Of a stretch of DNA of 64,000 bases, positions 11,246 through 23,097 are shown one piece after another. Position 1 is the stretch's first letter, and every line of letters starts with the position of its first letter. The notes under the pieces were generated by a model, which searched no databases, was not told where the DNA came from, and worked only from the letters and a program-made list of their open reading frames with translations. The DNA comes from Linderina pennispora (taxonomy: Eukaryota; Kickxellomycota; Kickxellomycetes; Kickxellales; Kickxellaceae): NCBI RefSeq assembly GCF_002104995.1, contig NW_024468258.1, forward strand, positions 310,001-374,000, written 5' to 3'. The position numbers and the translations under genes were made by a program.

Positions 11246-14220
11246 ATGAACACAGAGTATACCATGAACACAGAGTACACCACCCCTAACCACTCGCAAC
11301 AGCAGTCGCCCGTGCTCCTCGCACAGCAGCATCAGCAGCGGCAACAGGCATTTATGCCTGTCATTGGCAGTGGCGGCAGCGATATCCAGATGGCTACGCC
11401 GCCGATGACCACATTTGGCCTGGCGCCATCCCAGCTGGACGCCGCTGTCACACAAACCGCCATGGACATGGCCAACGCCGCTGTTGCAGGGCCTCTCGGA
11501 TACCTGAAGAACATGTACCCGACACGCTCGTTCTCGCCGACGACCATGGATTTCGCCGGCATGTCCATTGCTGCAGGATACCAGACGCCGCAGTCTGTGA
11601 CCCCGGTGGGCTCGAGCGGGCCAGTGAGCCAGCAGACCACTGCCGATGTGGGCATGGCGGCTGCGCCGGCTACTGCGGCAGCTGCACATACAACTGCGCC
11701 GGCAGCTACTGCTACCTCGGGCGGCGCGCCGAGTGCGGAGAAGCCCGACTTTTCGTATGCGTCACTCATTGCACAGTCGCTGAAGGACGCGCCGATGCAG
11801 CGCCGGACTCTCAACGGAATCTACGAGTGGATTCAGGAGCACTTCCCCTACTACCGGTCGCGCCAGAACTGGCAGGTAAGACAGCTGCTAGCAGCGCACG
11901 CTTGGCTATTCTCTTTTCTCCCCTCGTTTCCCCTCTTTCTGCTGCCAGCAGTGCGCTCCCTTGTGCAGCGCATTTTCTGTTCTTTTTTTTGCAAATCCCC
12001 ATCCGCTCTTTGCAAAGAGAGCGAAAAAGACATGCAGCAGCGCCCCGAGCTGGGCCCAAACTGAGGGCAGCCGCATTCCATATCCCAGCCCAACCACCCA
12101 ATCCCGACTCGCTCTTTTCCCGCTGCCCGCGATTGGCGTTTGCTTCGCGCAGCTCGCTTGGCTTCCTATTGTGGAAAATTTTTCCCTCGTCTCTGCCTAG
12201 CTCGTGGGGATCTTTTTTGCTGGCGCATGCGAACCGTGAAGGTGATTGTGAAGGTGGAATGAGGATGAGGTACGAGGTTGGCCGCGATGCATGGCACACA
12301 TGAAATCCCCCACCATCCTCCGTTCGCTCCCTCGGCTCCTGCTCCTCCTGCTCCTCCTCCTGCTGCGCCTGTTTGTGAACGCCAAGCAGAGGGTGCGTGC
12401 AGGCAGAAATTGCGGCATTTGAAGAGGGATGTTCCTGATTGCCCCGGCCGGGATTTGCCCTCCTTTATCTGCCATCTCAGTTAGCTTGTCCCTCCCCTGC
12501 TTGCGTCACGGCACATGGGTGGGAATTATGTCATGGCCTGTGTGTATTTATAGCATTTGGGCTAAATGTGCCTCCTATTCTTGCGTAGAACTCTATCCGC
12601 CACAACCTGTCGCTGAACAAGGGCTTCATGAAGGTCAAGCGCGACGAGTCGCACCCTGGCAAGGGCTCCTTCTGGACCTTCACACCGGGGTACGAGGCGT
12701 GCTTGTCGGGAGGCCACTTCAAGCCCAACCGCACCCGCTCGGGACGTGCTGCGCTGGCTGCTGCTGCTGCTGCTGCCGCCGCCGCCGCCGCCGCGATGAA
12801 CAACTCAATCACTGGCATCACAGAGGAGAGCAACGAGTCGGCCGAGGACGCGGCTATGAACGATGACGAGGGTGTAGCACCGAACGGCCGGACAAAGACT
12901 GGGAAGACCTCGAGCGCTGTGATCGGAGAGCTTAATGCAAGCCACCCCGCACCAATGAGACGGTCCGCGACTGACAAGAGGACTGTGCGGGCTGGAAAGG
13001 TCCAGAAATCCTCCACTGCTTCTGGAACCTTGAAGCGCTCGCACAGCGTGCCACCAAAGGAGCACAGACAGCTTGGCAGGAACCACACCATGAGCGGAGC
13101 TGCTGCTGGGTCTGTTGTTGCCGCCGCTGCTGCCGCCGCCGCCGCCGCTACTGCCGGCACGATGGGCTCCGTTGGCGGTCCTGTGTCACCTGCTCAAAGC
13201 ATTCCGGTTGGTGGCAGCCCGATCAAGAAGATGCGTGTCGCGAGCTCGCAGAGCCGGTTGGGGGGTCTTCCCTCGTCGGTTGCTGGTGCGCCCGCGGGCA
13301 ATATGCACAGCGCACTGCAGGTTGCAACTGTTCCGCCAGCCCTGACCAATGTGGCAGGCATGGCTGGTCTGTCCCAGCACCACCATGGCTTTGCCCATGC
13401 ACAGGGAGGATTTGCCACGCTGTCGTCGCCGTATCTGGCCTCGCCGGCAGTTGCCTGTGCCACGCCGATGTCGGCTGTTAGCGTCAACTCAGCGTTCAAC
13501 AGCGGTGCTACCACGCCTTTCAGCTTCCACATGCAGCCGCCTCAGTGCTCGGTGCCCATGTCTGGCGTAGATCTGGCCTCTGTCCCAGCCACCATGGCTG
13601 CCGCTGCTGCCGCTGCGACGAGTGGCCCGTACATCTCGACGATGATGCCCACATTCAACAGCAACGATACCGTCAGCATCGACAACGCCGGCCTGTTCGC
13701 CGAGCAGGGCGGTGAGTCGCTCTACGGCGCCCGCCGTGCACACATGCAGTCGCGGATCTCATGGCACGGTCCCGAGAGCATGCACCAGGCGCTAGCCAAC
13801 ATGCGGCAGCAGCAGGGCGAGCTCAACCTCCCGATGCTTCCTAACGACAGCAGCCACCACGCTAGCGGACAGGCGATGGCCATGGGGGCCGACAGCAGCG
13901 TTGCCGGATCGCCCGTTGACTGGGCAATGTTTGCTGGGATCTCGGCACCCTCGACCACAACCCCGGTTGCTGCTCCTGAGGCCCTGGCGCATGTGTCTGG
14001 CCCTTCGGCCGGCAGCGGCGCAAGCGGAGCTATTGGCCCGCACGTGGACGGACATGGAAACCAGGGCTTTCTGGCTCTGTACGACGAGATGCTACGCGAC
14101 CCGACTTCCCTGATGAGCGTTCTGGGTCAGGACTTGGCTGGCTGGCAGTGCCCGTCCAAGACCAGCACGATCGATCCCGCTGCTTTGTGCGCGGTTGACC
14201 CTGAAGCCACCACTCTGTAA
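11246..14220 (+). CDS. Forkhead (winged-helix) transcription factor, two exons
   Basis: Exon 1 is 11246-11875, the intron 11876-12588 (713 bp, GTAAGA...GTAG), and exon 2 12589-14220; both join in phase 0 to give about 753 aa. The forkhead domain is split by the intron. Exon 1 ends with KPDFSYASLIAQSL, APMQRRTLNGIYEWI and HFPYYRSRQNWQ. Exon 2 opens with NSIRHNLSLNKGFMKVKRDE, then GKGSFWTFTPGYE. NSIRHNLSLNKGF is the DNA-recognition helix signature, so splicing is required for DNA binding. Gln-, Ala- and Ser-rich stretches flank the domain, including Ala runs after NRTRSGR and around nt 13120-13155. The role is inferred as a sequence-specific transcription regulator in the nucleus; the subfamily cannot be named. 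The first 12 codons contain a perfect-looking duplication of the start unit MNTEYT. Confidence 0.93.
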
Positions 14221-15198
14221 GGTGGTCATTCACATCATTCTTTTCTTGGGCAAGCTCAACCTTTTTCTTTTTGGCGCTCTACTGAGCTCTGTCTGGTGGT
14301 TGAAGGGCTAGAGAGAAAGGCCGGCTGTGGTAGCAGACTGCATGTTGCCTACCTCCACTTGGCACCGCCTTCTGTGTTCGACCCCCACACCACTTCCCAC
14401 ATTGCCCGCGCTTCCTTGTAGCACGTACTCTCTCCCACCACCAGCATCTCTTGTTCCACATATCGCCTATTCATCATGGACCACCCGCATCACATCGCAT
14501 ACATCGCATCACCGGCATACCCTCTCCCCACACCTCCCTCTTTTTGCACATTCGATGTTTCTACTTTTTCCATTATTCTCTTCCAATCTCCTCTTTCCAT
14601 TTCTTTTGCCCTATGATAGACGTCGTGTACTTTAGTCGCTTCCAAGCGTATCTCCTCTCCTCCCCTCCCACCACGCTCTCTGGCCAGTAAAAGTCCAGCC
14701 CGCTCACCCGCCCTTCCCTCTGAACCCCCGACTATCCCCCCTCTACTCTTACTCTATCACCACCCTCCTCCCTTCCTCCTTTTCCGCTCAAAGCAGCTCT
14801 TTCCCTCTCCTCCCTTTACTCGCCCTTCCCCTTCCAAAAGACCCTTTCCTCTCAAAATTCTATCTTCTTAACGCGTTTTTTATTTCCTTTTCTTGTTTCT
14901 TACCTCCGAGTAATGGTTTATAGTCTCTTATATTATGTTCTCTTCTCAAACAAAAAACTATATATGTTGATGTCACCTAGCCAGCAAATGTAGTAGTCGC
15001 CAGTCCGCTGTTTAGCGTCTGAGTCGGAATAGCGGTGCTGCGGCGTTGTGATCAGGACAGTGATTGATCAGGTCCGAAAAATCTGGCTGTAGTTTGCAAC
15101 TTCGCAGTTTGCCCGCGAGACTTGTTCTCAACTTCACTCTTTTTTCAATTTATTCCAGTCATTCATAAACCGCGATTCGCCAGGACACACTTCACAGC
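14221..15198. other. Intergenic, pyrimidine-rich
   Basis: Between the forkhead stop and the Nup88-like start. From about 14340 to 14900 the plus strand is rich in C and T with TCCC and CTCC runs, resembling the leader upstream of the forkhead gene. No open frame with recognisable content was found. It presumably holds the forkhead 3' UTR and the promoter of the next gene. Confidence 0.45.
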
Positions 15199-17899
15199 AT
15201 GGGTAAGACACCAGGGTGCATTTTGAGAGAGCGTGTTTGGAGGTATCTTGTTTGACAAGCACCGCACGAAATCAGCGTTTCTATTGCTCATTCGCGCTGT
15301 TTACTTAGTTGTCGATGAATGGCTACAGCTTTTGGCACAGCACCCTGTGTTCACAACCCCGCCGCCAAACGTGGGCACCGGGGAGGCGCAGCCAGGGGAG
15401 CAAGGAGATTAGCAATACGCAGCGAGCGGTGATTCGCGGCACAGACCTGTTTGTAGCAGTAGGCAGCGAGGTGCGCTGGATAAGTCTAAAGGCGTGCAAG
15501 GACGCATACGTGCAGTTTGAGAGCACGCGGCTGGGGGTTGCGAGCAGCATTGACGAAACGCAGTCCGACTACAAAGCTACAAGCCAGCAGGACGCGATCC
15601 AGCACGTGCCCTGGTACCGGGTTCTGGGATCGGCGCTGGGGTTTGAGATCCGGCGGCTGGTGTGCAATAAGAGCGGGAAGCTGCTGGCGGTGGTCGGACG
15701 GCGGCAGGTGGCGGTGGTGACGCTGCCAGGACCAGAGTCCCCCAACCGGGCGGGTGTCAAGGGGGCATTTGCTGCAGCCCGAATGGACAAGCCCAGCGAC
15801 GAATTCGACGGAGCGTGTGTGAGCTGCGCGTCCAAGATTATTGGCGGCACGGCAATAGGCCGGCAGGGCGCACAGGCCGGCGAGGGGCGCGGCGCGCGCG
15901 TGGCCGATGCGCTGTGGCATTCGATGTCATCGTCGGACTCGCATCTGGTGGTGCTGCTGAGCAGTGGCGTGGTCAAAGGTGTTTGATGTGCTGGCAGGAC
16001 GTCACAGTGGCAGAGCAGACGATCTCGCTGGGCAGTGTGGCTGGCGTCAGCAATGGATTTTCGGTCGGACGGGCAGTGGGGCTGAGTATGGGCGGTGGGG
16101 TGGGCGGGTGGGCGCGGGCGACGCTGTATGTCCTGATGAATACGGGCCAGCTGTTCAGCCTGTGTCCGGTCCTGCCGCGCGCGTGCATGCTGGAGCGGCC
16201 GTGGCTGGAGCAGCTGCTGGATATCGCCGAGATGGATATCCGCGAGTGGCAGGCGGAGGAGTATGAGTCGCGCGGCAAGGTGTGCTCGCCAGTCGAGCTT
16301 GTAGCAGCGCGGGATGCGAAGGAGTGGCTGGTGAACGTCCTGGAATTGGAGCCCGGCAAGGCGCTGATGAATGTGGCGCTTGCCTGACGCATGGCTCAGA
16401 CCGGCTGTTGGGCAGGGCCCGTATCTATACCAGCCGGAGCCATCGCCGGTGGCGGAGCTAGGCGTATGACTCTGACGCAAGCTCGAGCATCCTGGATACC
16501 GAGGCCGAGGATGCCAGCGACGTCGTGTATCTGGATACCGGAGACGTGGGTGTGGTGGCGATCAGCTACTGCGACTCGCATGTGGAGCTGTTTGCCGACC
16601 TGGAGCCGGTGATGGCGCGGTGGCGGCAGCCGATGCAGGGGACCGAGTTCACGCTGCCTGTACTGGCGACCCTTGCCAGCGTAGACCTGGCAGTTGCACC
16701 GCTTGCGCGGGGGGGCGAGCTGAGCGACAGCGACAGTGCCGAGGAGGAGCTGCGCCCCGTTGGAGCCGTGTCGCTTATTGCCAGATCCCCTGTGCCCTTG
16801 CTCGCTGTTTGCCATGCATGCACAGGGCGTCCATCGCATTGACACGCGCAAATGGGTGGCTCTGCTTGGCACTGCCATGGGTACAGGCACCGAGCAGGAG
16901 AAGAACAAAGCACTGGGGCAGCTGCTGGCTCTGCTGAGCGGCGGCAAAGCCGGCAGTGCACTGATGCAGCGCAGCGTGCTGTGTGTTGTGCAGACGAATG
17001 CAAGCACCGAGCCAGGCCGCGCTGCCCGTAGGTTGGTGGCGTGGTGGTCGACGATCCCTACCTGGCCTACTCGATCATTGCCATAGTTGCGCCCAGCAAG
17101 CTTGGTGGCCAGCAGCTATCATGTTGCCAGAGTATACCAATGACGACAATCCTGGTGACAACTCAGCACACGATGACATCGACGAGGAGACAGGTGTGCT
17201 GGTGCTGGGTGACGAGAACGTGCAGTACGTGCCGCGGACTCCCGCTGCCCGTGTACTCGGCACCAAGCGACTCTGACCTTGCGTTCCAGGCGCCGCGACT
17301 GGTATTGAACGAGCCCGGGGACGCAGAGACAGTCAACGAGGTCAAGTTGTCGCAGCTAGGCACCATAGTCGGGCAGCTGCGCGGCCACCTGGGCGAGGTC
17401 GCCCACGAGCACCAGAAGATGGAGGCGCGGGTCGAGCTGCAGGTGCAGGAGCACCGCCGCCAGTGCGACAAGCTGCGCGAGATCTCGGCAGGCTTCGCGA
17501 ACCACTTTAAGCAACTTGGTGAGTCGCGGAAGCGGCTTGCGGGAATCCAGGATAACAGCTCGAAGCTCGCCGGTGCGCGTTGACCAGCTGCTGCGGCTGC
17601 TGGTTGCCCACTACCAGCCGACATTGACGCGGTCCGAGCAGGCGCTTTCACGCGACATCGGCGGTGTATTGGGGGCAGTGGCCGGGCCCGGCGGAGTCGC
17701 TGAGCAGGTCGATGAGCTGCAGGAGCGGCTGGCCCAGCTGATGAACCACAGCGAAGAGCAGACGGGACATGCATCGCAGGCAGCCGTGCTGACATTCCAG
17801 ACGATGCGGAAGCGACATGAGAATGGATTGAGTATGGCTGTCGAGCGATTGGAGGCTCTCAAACAGCGGGTTGCGCTGGCAGAGGGCGCTGGCAAGTGA
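15199..17899 (+). pseudogene. Nup88/Nup82-like nucleoporin, reading frame broken about ten times
   Basis: Nup88/Nup82 is a beta-propeller plus coiled-coil subunit of the cytoplasmic side of the nuclear pore. The start is the ATG at 15199, giving a 4-nt first exon (ATGG), an intron 15203-15308 (GTAAGA...TTAG), then VVDEWLQLLAQHPVF. Family-like blocks follow in shifting frames: DLFVAVGSEVRWISL, FEIRRLVCNKSGKLLAVVG, ADALWHSMSSSDSHLVVLLS, WARATLYVLMNTGQLFSLCP, LFAMHAQGVHRIDTRKW, and a C-terminal coiled coil (VNEVKLSQLGTIVGQLRGHL; QVDELQERLAQLMNHSEEQ). Frame switches fall near 15395, 15977, 15996, 16379, 16464, 16807, 17040, 17118, 17238 and 17577. Eight are +1 and two (17040, 17118) are -1. Either this is a decayed copy of an essential gene or the assembly is locally poor. 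The family call rests on domain pattern and is moderate. Confidence 0.6.
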
Positions 17900-18174
17900 A
17901 CTGAGCCACAGTCGGCAAATGCTACCAGACCAGCGCCCTCCCTTTGCCACTGTTCGTCGTGCCTGGTCATTCTTTGCGAAGACGCTTCTCTGGGATTCTC
18001 AACGGCTTATAATGTATCATTCGACAACCAAAATACGGGGTACATGTTGGCTTTGGTGGTAGATGTATTGTGCACAGACAGGTTGGATTGGCCAATATAA
18101 TGGCAGACATACAAAAGGAAGGAAGAAGGAAACAAAGGTACAATTAAAGGTTTGTGTTGTTGCTTGGGTGGGGG
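17900..18174. other. Short convergent intergenic region
   Basis: Lies between the stop codons of the Nup88-like and bHLH genes; 3' UTRs of both are expected here. Nothing else is visible. Confidence 0.5.
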
Positions 18175-18840
18175 TCAGCGGTCGAGGACGGCGCGCTGGT
18201 GCGCGTGGACGTGGGCACGCAGGACCCGGATTTCTTGGTCCTGTGCGCCAATGACCTCAATGGCCTTCTTCAGCACCTCCCACTTGCTGAGCCTTACGCT
18301 CCTATCCACCGGCAGCGTTTTCCTGAGCGCGTCAAACAGGTTCTTCATTTCCTTGCGCCGCCGCCTCTCTGCCAGCTTGTGGATAGTGCGAATCTTGGCT
18401 GTTGTCATGCGCTCGTCGTCCACGTCGTCCTCGTCCAAATCTGCCAGCGACAATTCCACATTGACCGACGACCGGGCTGCTGCCACCGCCGCCGCCGTCT
18501 CGGCCGCCGTCGGCGGGGAGCGTGTGGTCGGCCGCATTGTGTTGAGGGGCGGCGTGGGCAGCGAGCCTTGGCTGGCCGGCTGGTGGAACGGCGACACTAT
18601 GTGGACGCTGGTGGCCGACCGCTGGTCGTAGTTGTTGATGATTCCGGGAATCCCGTACTCGCCCGCCACCACCTCCTCTTCCTTGTATGGAGGCGCCGCG
18701 TGCGGCGGCGGCGGGTATTGGTACTGCGGCACGTACGCGTGCTCGTACTGCTGTGGTGGTGCTGGTGGCGCCGGCGCCGGTGATGTCGCCGGGAGCCCGT
18801 ACGTTATCTCGTGGATGCTGGGCAGAGATACTCGATGCAT
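18175..18840 (-). CDS. Basic helix-loop-helix transcription factor
   Basis: A 221-aa protein with no intron. The N-terminal ~100 residues are Pro/Tyr/Ala-rich (PQYQYPPPPHAAPPY), then an acidic stretch (ADLDEDDVDDE). The bHLH follows at about residues 150-205: basic region TIHKLAERRRRKEMK, helix 1 NLFDALRKTLP, loop VDRSVRLSK, and helix 2 WEVLKKAIEVIGAQDQEI. The His, Glu and Arg positions of the basic region (H..AERRRR) are those that contact CANNTG E-boxes in the family. A short heptad-like continuation (IRVLRAHVHAHQ) could act as a mini-zipper. It is expected to act as a nuclear dimeric regulator; target and subfamily are unknown. It is convergent with the Nup88-like gene. Confidence 0.9.
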   Translation of the reverse strand: MHRVSLPSIHEITYGLPATSPAPAPPAPPQQYEHAYVPQYQYPPPPHAAPPYKEEEVVAGEYGIPGIINNYDQRSATSVHIVSPFHQPASQGSLPTPPLNTMRPTTRSPPTAAETAAAVAAARSSVNVELSLADLDEDDVDDERMTTAKIRTIHKLAERRRRKEMKNLFDALRKTLPVDRSVRLSKWEVLKKAIEVIGAQDQEIRVLRAHVHAHQRAVLDR

Positions 18841-18865
18841 GTGTAGCGCTTACTCCAACAGAGTG

Positions 18866-18872
18866 TATATAT
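18866..18872 (-). promoter_or_regulatory. Possible TATA box of the bHLH gene
   Basis: TATATA-type sequence on the minus strand about 26 bp upstream of the bHLH ATG. The short distance would mean a very short 5' leader, so the assignment is tentative. Confidence 0.3.
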
Positions 18873-20358
18873 GGAGCCTCTGCTTTTGAATGGGTCGTGA
18901 AGATGTAGAAAAGCTGTTTGTGCTGGAGCCAGGCCGAAAAAGGAAAAGGAAAAGGAGTGTGCGCAACAGGGGCCTTACTATAACGACAGGCGAGAAAAAA
19001 CGAGCGACAGAGGGTGTTTTTAAAAAAAGGGAGCACCAGCATGCGAGAAAAGAATACTTTCGGCCTGGCGCCGTTTTATACATGAGGAGGAAAAGGTGTG
19101 TGGCCGCCATGAAAATAAAAATTTTTTCTCACACACCCAGGCAGAGACATTCAAGGGGGAGGGTGGAGTCGGGTGAGACGGCGGGCGCATATACATGTGT
19201 ATGTTCGTTCTTTGGCCGCCACTCTTTTTCTGGGCAGGTTGGGACGTGACATGCTCATGTTGCCGATTGTCCCAGGCCGTTGTAAAGAGGGAAGCACTGG
19301 CCCCCGGCTCTCACCCTTTGCAGCCCTTTTCCTGTTGTGGAGCGTACGTGTGCAGCAGGTGGGCGGGGAGGTTGGGATGCACATTGCGCTTATTGTGCTT
19401 ATTCAAGGGCGAAGAGGCCTGGCTGTTCTCACTCAATTGCCGTTTGTTTTCACAGTCGCCGCTTATCTCTGGGCTCTTAAAAAAACGTGCAATTTATGCA
19501 ATGTCGATGCATATGGTTGGGAGCTGGTCAATCAGAAGAATTCGTATTTCCACCCACCGCCCATCCAGCGCTGAGTGCTATTCTTGCGACCGGGCCAAGC
19601 GGCGCTCTGTCACAAAAACATGGCTGCTTCCTAACCTGCCCTTCCCCCTGCTGATCCTATATCATCTGGCAGAGACTTAGCAATATATGCACTCGCAATT
19701 GGAGTGTTATTTCCGGGGGGCGCACGTCCTTATTGTGTGGGTCGCCAATACGTGGATCCCCTCTGTTTTTGCGGGATATTCGGTGGTCGCAGGAAAGTGC
19801 CGACCCACTGCACATGGCAACTTTTTTTTCTGACGCAGGAGAATGTCTAAAGTCACATTCGACAGAAAAGGACGGATGCAAGAATGACATACGCAGACAC
19901 CCGCGCAAAGTCAGAAGCGCGTATTCCCACACGGCAGCGTGTCGAGAAAACCAGCATAATGTGACCTGGCCGCTCCAAGTGCCGAGCAAGGGGCAGAGAA
20001 GGGAGGGGCGGGAGCCGACAATTGCAAGAGGGGTTTCTGAGTGCGAAGAAAATAAATGGTTGGTCACGTACAATGTGTAGGACAGGTGACAATGACTCTG
20101 TCACATGCTCCACAAAATAAGGCTCTCTGCGGCCAAACCTGGAGCAACGCGCACACACCGAAGCCGGCAGAGAATTGGCGCTGCCGCGCATAGGAATTCT
20201 GGACGGTGTTATTTATAAGTAGTAAAAATACATGATATACATGGTGTTGCTGTTGGGGGATGCATCCTCGACATGCCTTATCGTGCCTGCGATCTGGCCA
20301 CAATCGATTCCATCGTGGTCACCCGCCATGCGTTTTTGGGGAGGGGAGCAGGCAGGCG
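18873..20358. other. Intergenic region, bHLH upstream to receptor 3' end
   Basis: About 1.5 kb without a supported gene. The region holds the bHLH promoter and the receptor 3' UTR. Short A/T runs occur near 19020 and 19120. No repeat or RNA gene was recognised. Confidence 0.45.
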
Positions 20359-21934
20359 TCAAGCATCCCTGTCTTCTGACAGCAGCGTGCGGCTGCTGCG
20401 AGCGTGCGCCAATGGCTCCTCGGTATTTGCCCTGATGGGCACAAACCACTGTTGCGCAGGCAGTCCATCATTGCGCAGAGCTAGAATGTTGCTGGCCACG
20501 TCATCCTCCAGGTCATGCGTGCCCCCCACGAACACCACGTCCCACTGGAGGCTGTCGATGGTCGGCGCGCGCCTAACCGGCCGCAGCGTGGGCGTTGGTG
20601 AGCCCACCTGCGGCATCTCGGTCAGCGGGACCTGGGAGCTGACCGAGGGCGCCAGGGAAACGGGCGGCGGAGGCGGCAGGCTCTGTGCGGCGGTGTTCTT
20701 GTCATCGTCGCAGACGGGGCACGGGACGGGCTTTTTGCGCATCGTTGCGTTTCGGTACGTGTTGCGGCACCTGCCGATTCCCTGGTGAACGGTCTTTTTG
20801 CGCCGCAGATACTCGCTGCGTAGCATGAGGCGGATAGGCGGCTCGAGCGGCAGGAAAAACAGCGTGATGATGCCTTCCATGCCAAGCATGATCTGCGCGG
20901 CCAGGTAGAGCTTTGTCAGCCCGTGGTTTTTCTCCGGGTTGTCGTTGCTCAGCACCCCGTCGTTCATTAACTTGAGTGCTGTCGATAGCATCCCCATGCC
21001 GTAGACGACCTCGAGCACGTGGCAGACAACCACCATTAGCGGGAATTGCAGGATGCGCCGCACTACCTTTGTCGCCATCGACCAGAACTCGCGCCGGCCC
21101 TGCGGCCGCATCACAACAATCGAGCGGTTGAGCGTGACGCGGTTCCAGCATGTTGCGCTGGTGCAGCAGCCGGATAACCACCGATACAATCACAAAGACT
21201 CCGTAGAATACGGTCAGCGTCATCCACGCAAAGTTGGTCGCCCACATAATAGCCAGCCCCTTCTGCACCGCCTGCCGTGCAACTGCCTCGTTCCAGCCCA
21301 TTGCCTTCTTGCCCAGCTTGAACTGAAAGTACCCGCAGTGCCCCGAGCCTAATGTCGGGTCGAAATCCAGCCACACGTAGTTGCCTGTGATTACGGGCAC
21401 CACGGCCATCATCGCCGAAACGCAGCCAGCGACTGCCAGGAAATGCCGCTCGTAGGCCATTACGCGCTGCACGTTGCTGAGGATAACCAGCTGCAGATGC
21501 ACGCTGAGCAGCGCCCTGACAAAGACCGACATTAGGTTGAAAAACGTCATTCCGGCCATCGACGCCTTGCAGTGTGCCTGGTGGTCGCCGCTGAACCCAG
21601 GCATCATGATCGATAGGTTGTATATCCGGAAGCAGCTGTACAGCACGTCTATAATCGAGGCCACGAACAGCAGCCTCAGGGACGCGGGCAGTGACAGGTA
21701 CATCGCCGCCTGGGTGCCGCGCGGCCGCATAATGCTTTTGCGCCGACCACGCAGCCGTGTCGCGGCCACCACCGAGATTGTTTGCCGATACATGTGGATG
21801 AACCCGACTACGAACAGGCTGCAGAGTATGCTGATCCCGTTGAGCACCAAGAGCCCGGTATTTTCTGTCTGCGAGAAGAGCGCGGGGGTCGCGCTGTTGC
21901 TTGCTTCTGTTGCTTCTCTCAATAGGTCATCCAT
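20359..21934 (-). CDS. Seven-transmembrane receptor-like protein, one apparent frameshift
   Basis: Hydrophobic segments appear in order: LVLNGISILCSLFVVGFIHM, LRLLFVASIIDVLYSCFRIY, FFNLMSVFVRALLSVHLQLV, FLAVAGCVSAMMAVVPVITG, FAWMTLTVFYGVFVIVSVVI, LQFPLMVVVCHVLEVVYGMG and LYLAAQIMLGMEGIITLFFL. That is seven helices with an extracellular-looking N terminus and a ~150-residue hydrophilic tail with a CPVC pair and Pro run. The first five helices read from 21934. After RNMLE the frame moves +1 (extra C, plus-strand position about 21141) into RVTLNRSIVVMRPQGRREF and helices 6-7. The topology fits a fungal G-protein-coupled receptor, but no class signature is clear, so ligand and pathway are unknown. 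Full length would be about 525 aa. Confidence 0.7.
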
Positions 21935-23097
21935 GTCTATGTGTCACCCTATGTACGAGAAGGCTATGTGAACATTGATGTGTGGCTGTGTGCAGTACTG
22001 GAGAGAGGGAAGGCTAGAAGAGCGAAGGTGGTGGAAAAAGAAGAAAGAAGCGGTTCTGAGAAGCCCTGCTGCCCTTTATGCTCTACCGTGTCCCAGGAAA
22101 ACAAAAGGGAAACCCCAGAGCGAAATCTTTTATCCCCAGCTATTTCCCCTCCTACGAGTGGCTTTGCCCTAGAGACGTTTGCGTAAAGACGGGGTGCAGT
22201 TTAAAGGTCGCGACAATCGAGTCACGCTGATGCAAAGGGCGCGGGAAATGGCAGGAGCCTAGAGATGTAAGAGTGGAAAAATTAAAACTCGGCAAGAGAT
22301 GGAGGAAGAAAGGCAGAGATTTCTATTTCAGAGTCCAGCGTCTCCAGTGTTCAGTCCCTCTTTTCCCCAGGAGACATAAAAATCAACTGGGCGATGCAGC
22401 TCGCAGGCATCCCAAGGGGCACAACGAAAATAGAAACCTGGCTGTGCGGTTTTTCTCTTTCATCATTCAAGGGGACGATCCCCGTGCTGTCATCACTATC
22501 TTTCCTGCCGTCGTAGCCCCTTTTTTCTCACCGACAGGCTGAGAGCAAATCATGCGCAGCTGATTGACTCCCCGGCAATGTACGTGCGCCAGCCAAACAC
22601 ATCGCACGAATTTGCCAGACTCGCTATGATGGAGTTCCTGGATGCTAGACATCCAGTGCAACAGTAGGTGGTAGGATCTGCCTTGCACAGCTCCCCCAGT
22701 CACAGAAACGGACTGCCTATTTGTCGCTGTGTCGCACTGCGTGCAGGAACCCATTTGCGCGTGTGCGGATCGATGTTTGCATGCTGCCCATTTCCATACA
22801 CGCAATGTTTTTGATGTGTACTTGGAAATGAGCAGCTCCTATTTTTAGGGGCGCAGAATACAGACGCTGACACCTGGCGCGATTGGGATTAGCTGCTTGG
22901 GGACGGAGGCTCCATAGGAGTCTTGAGGACTGCATGGATGGCCATCGTCTGCAATGATAGCGTCGCTTTCTGGAAAAAGAGAAAACGGCAACATGTGGTA
23001 TCCATAACGCATGCGCATGTGCAGTGGACAGGGATTACTATGTCCGCTGCGCGCGCAAAAAACAGCCCGCATCGTGCTACTTGTTACCTCCGTGCCC
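21935..23097. other. Divergent intergenic region (receptor / GDSL hydrolase)
   Basis: The two genes are transcribed away from each other, so both promoters must lie here. Short open frames on both strands show no recognisable content. No repeat was seen. Confidence 0.45.
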
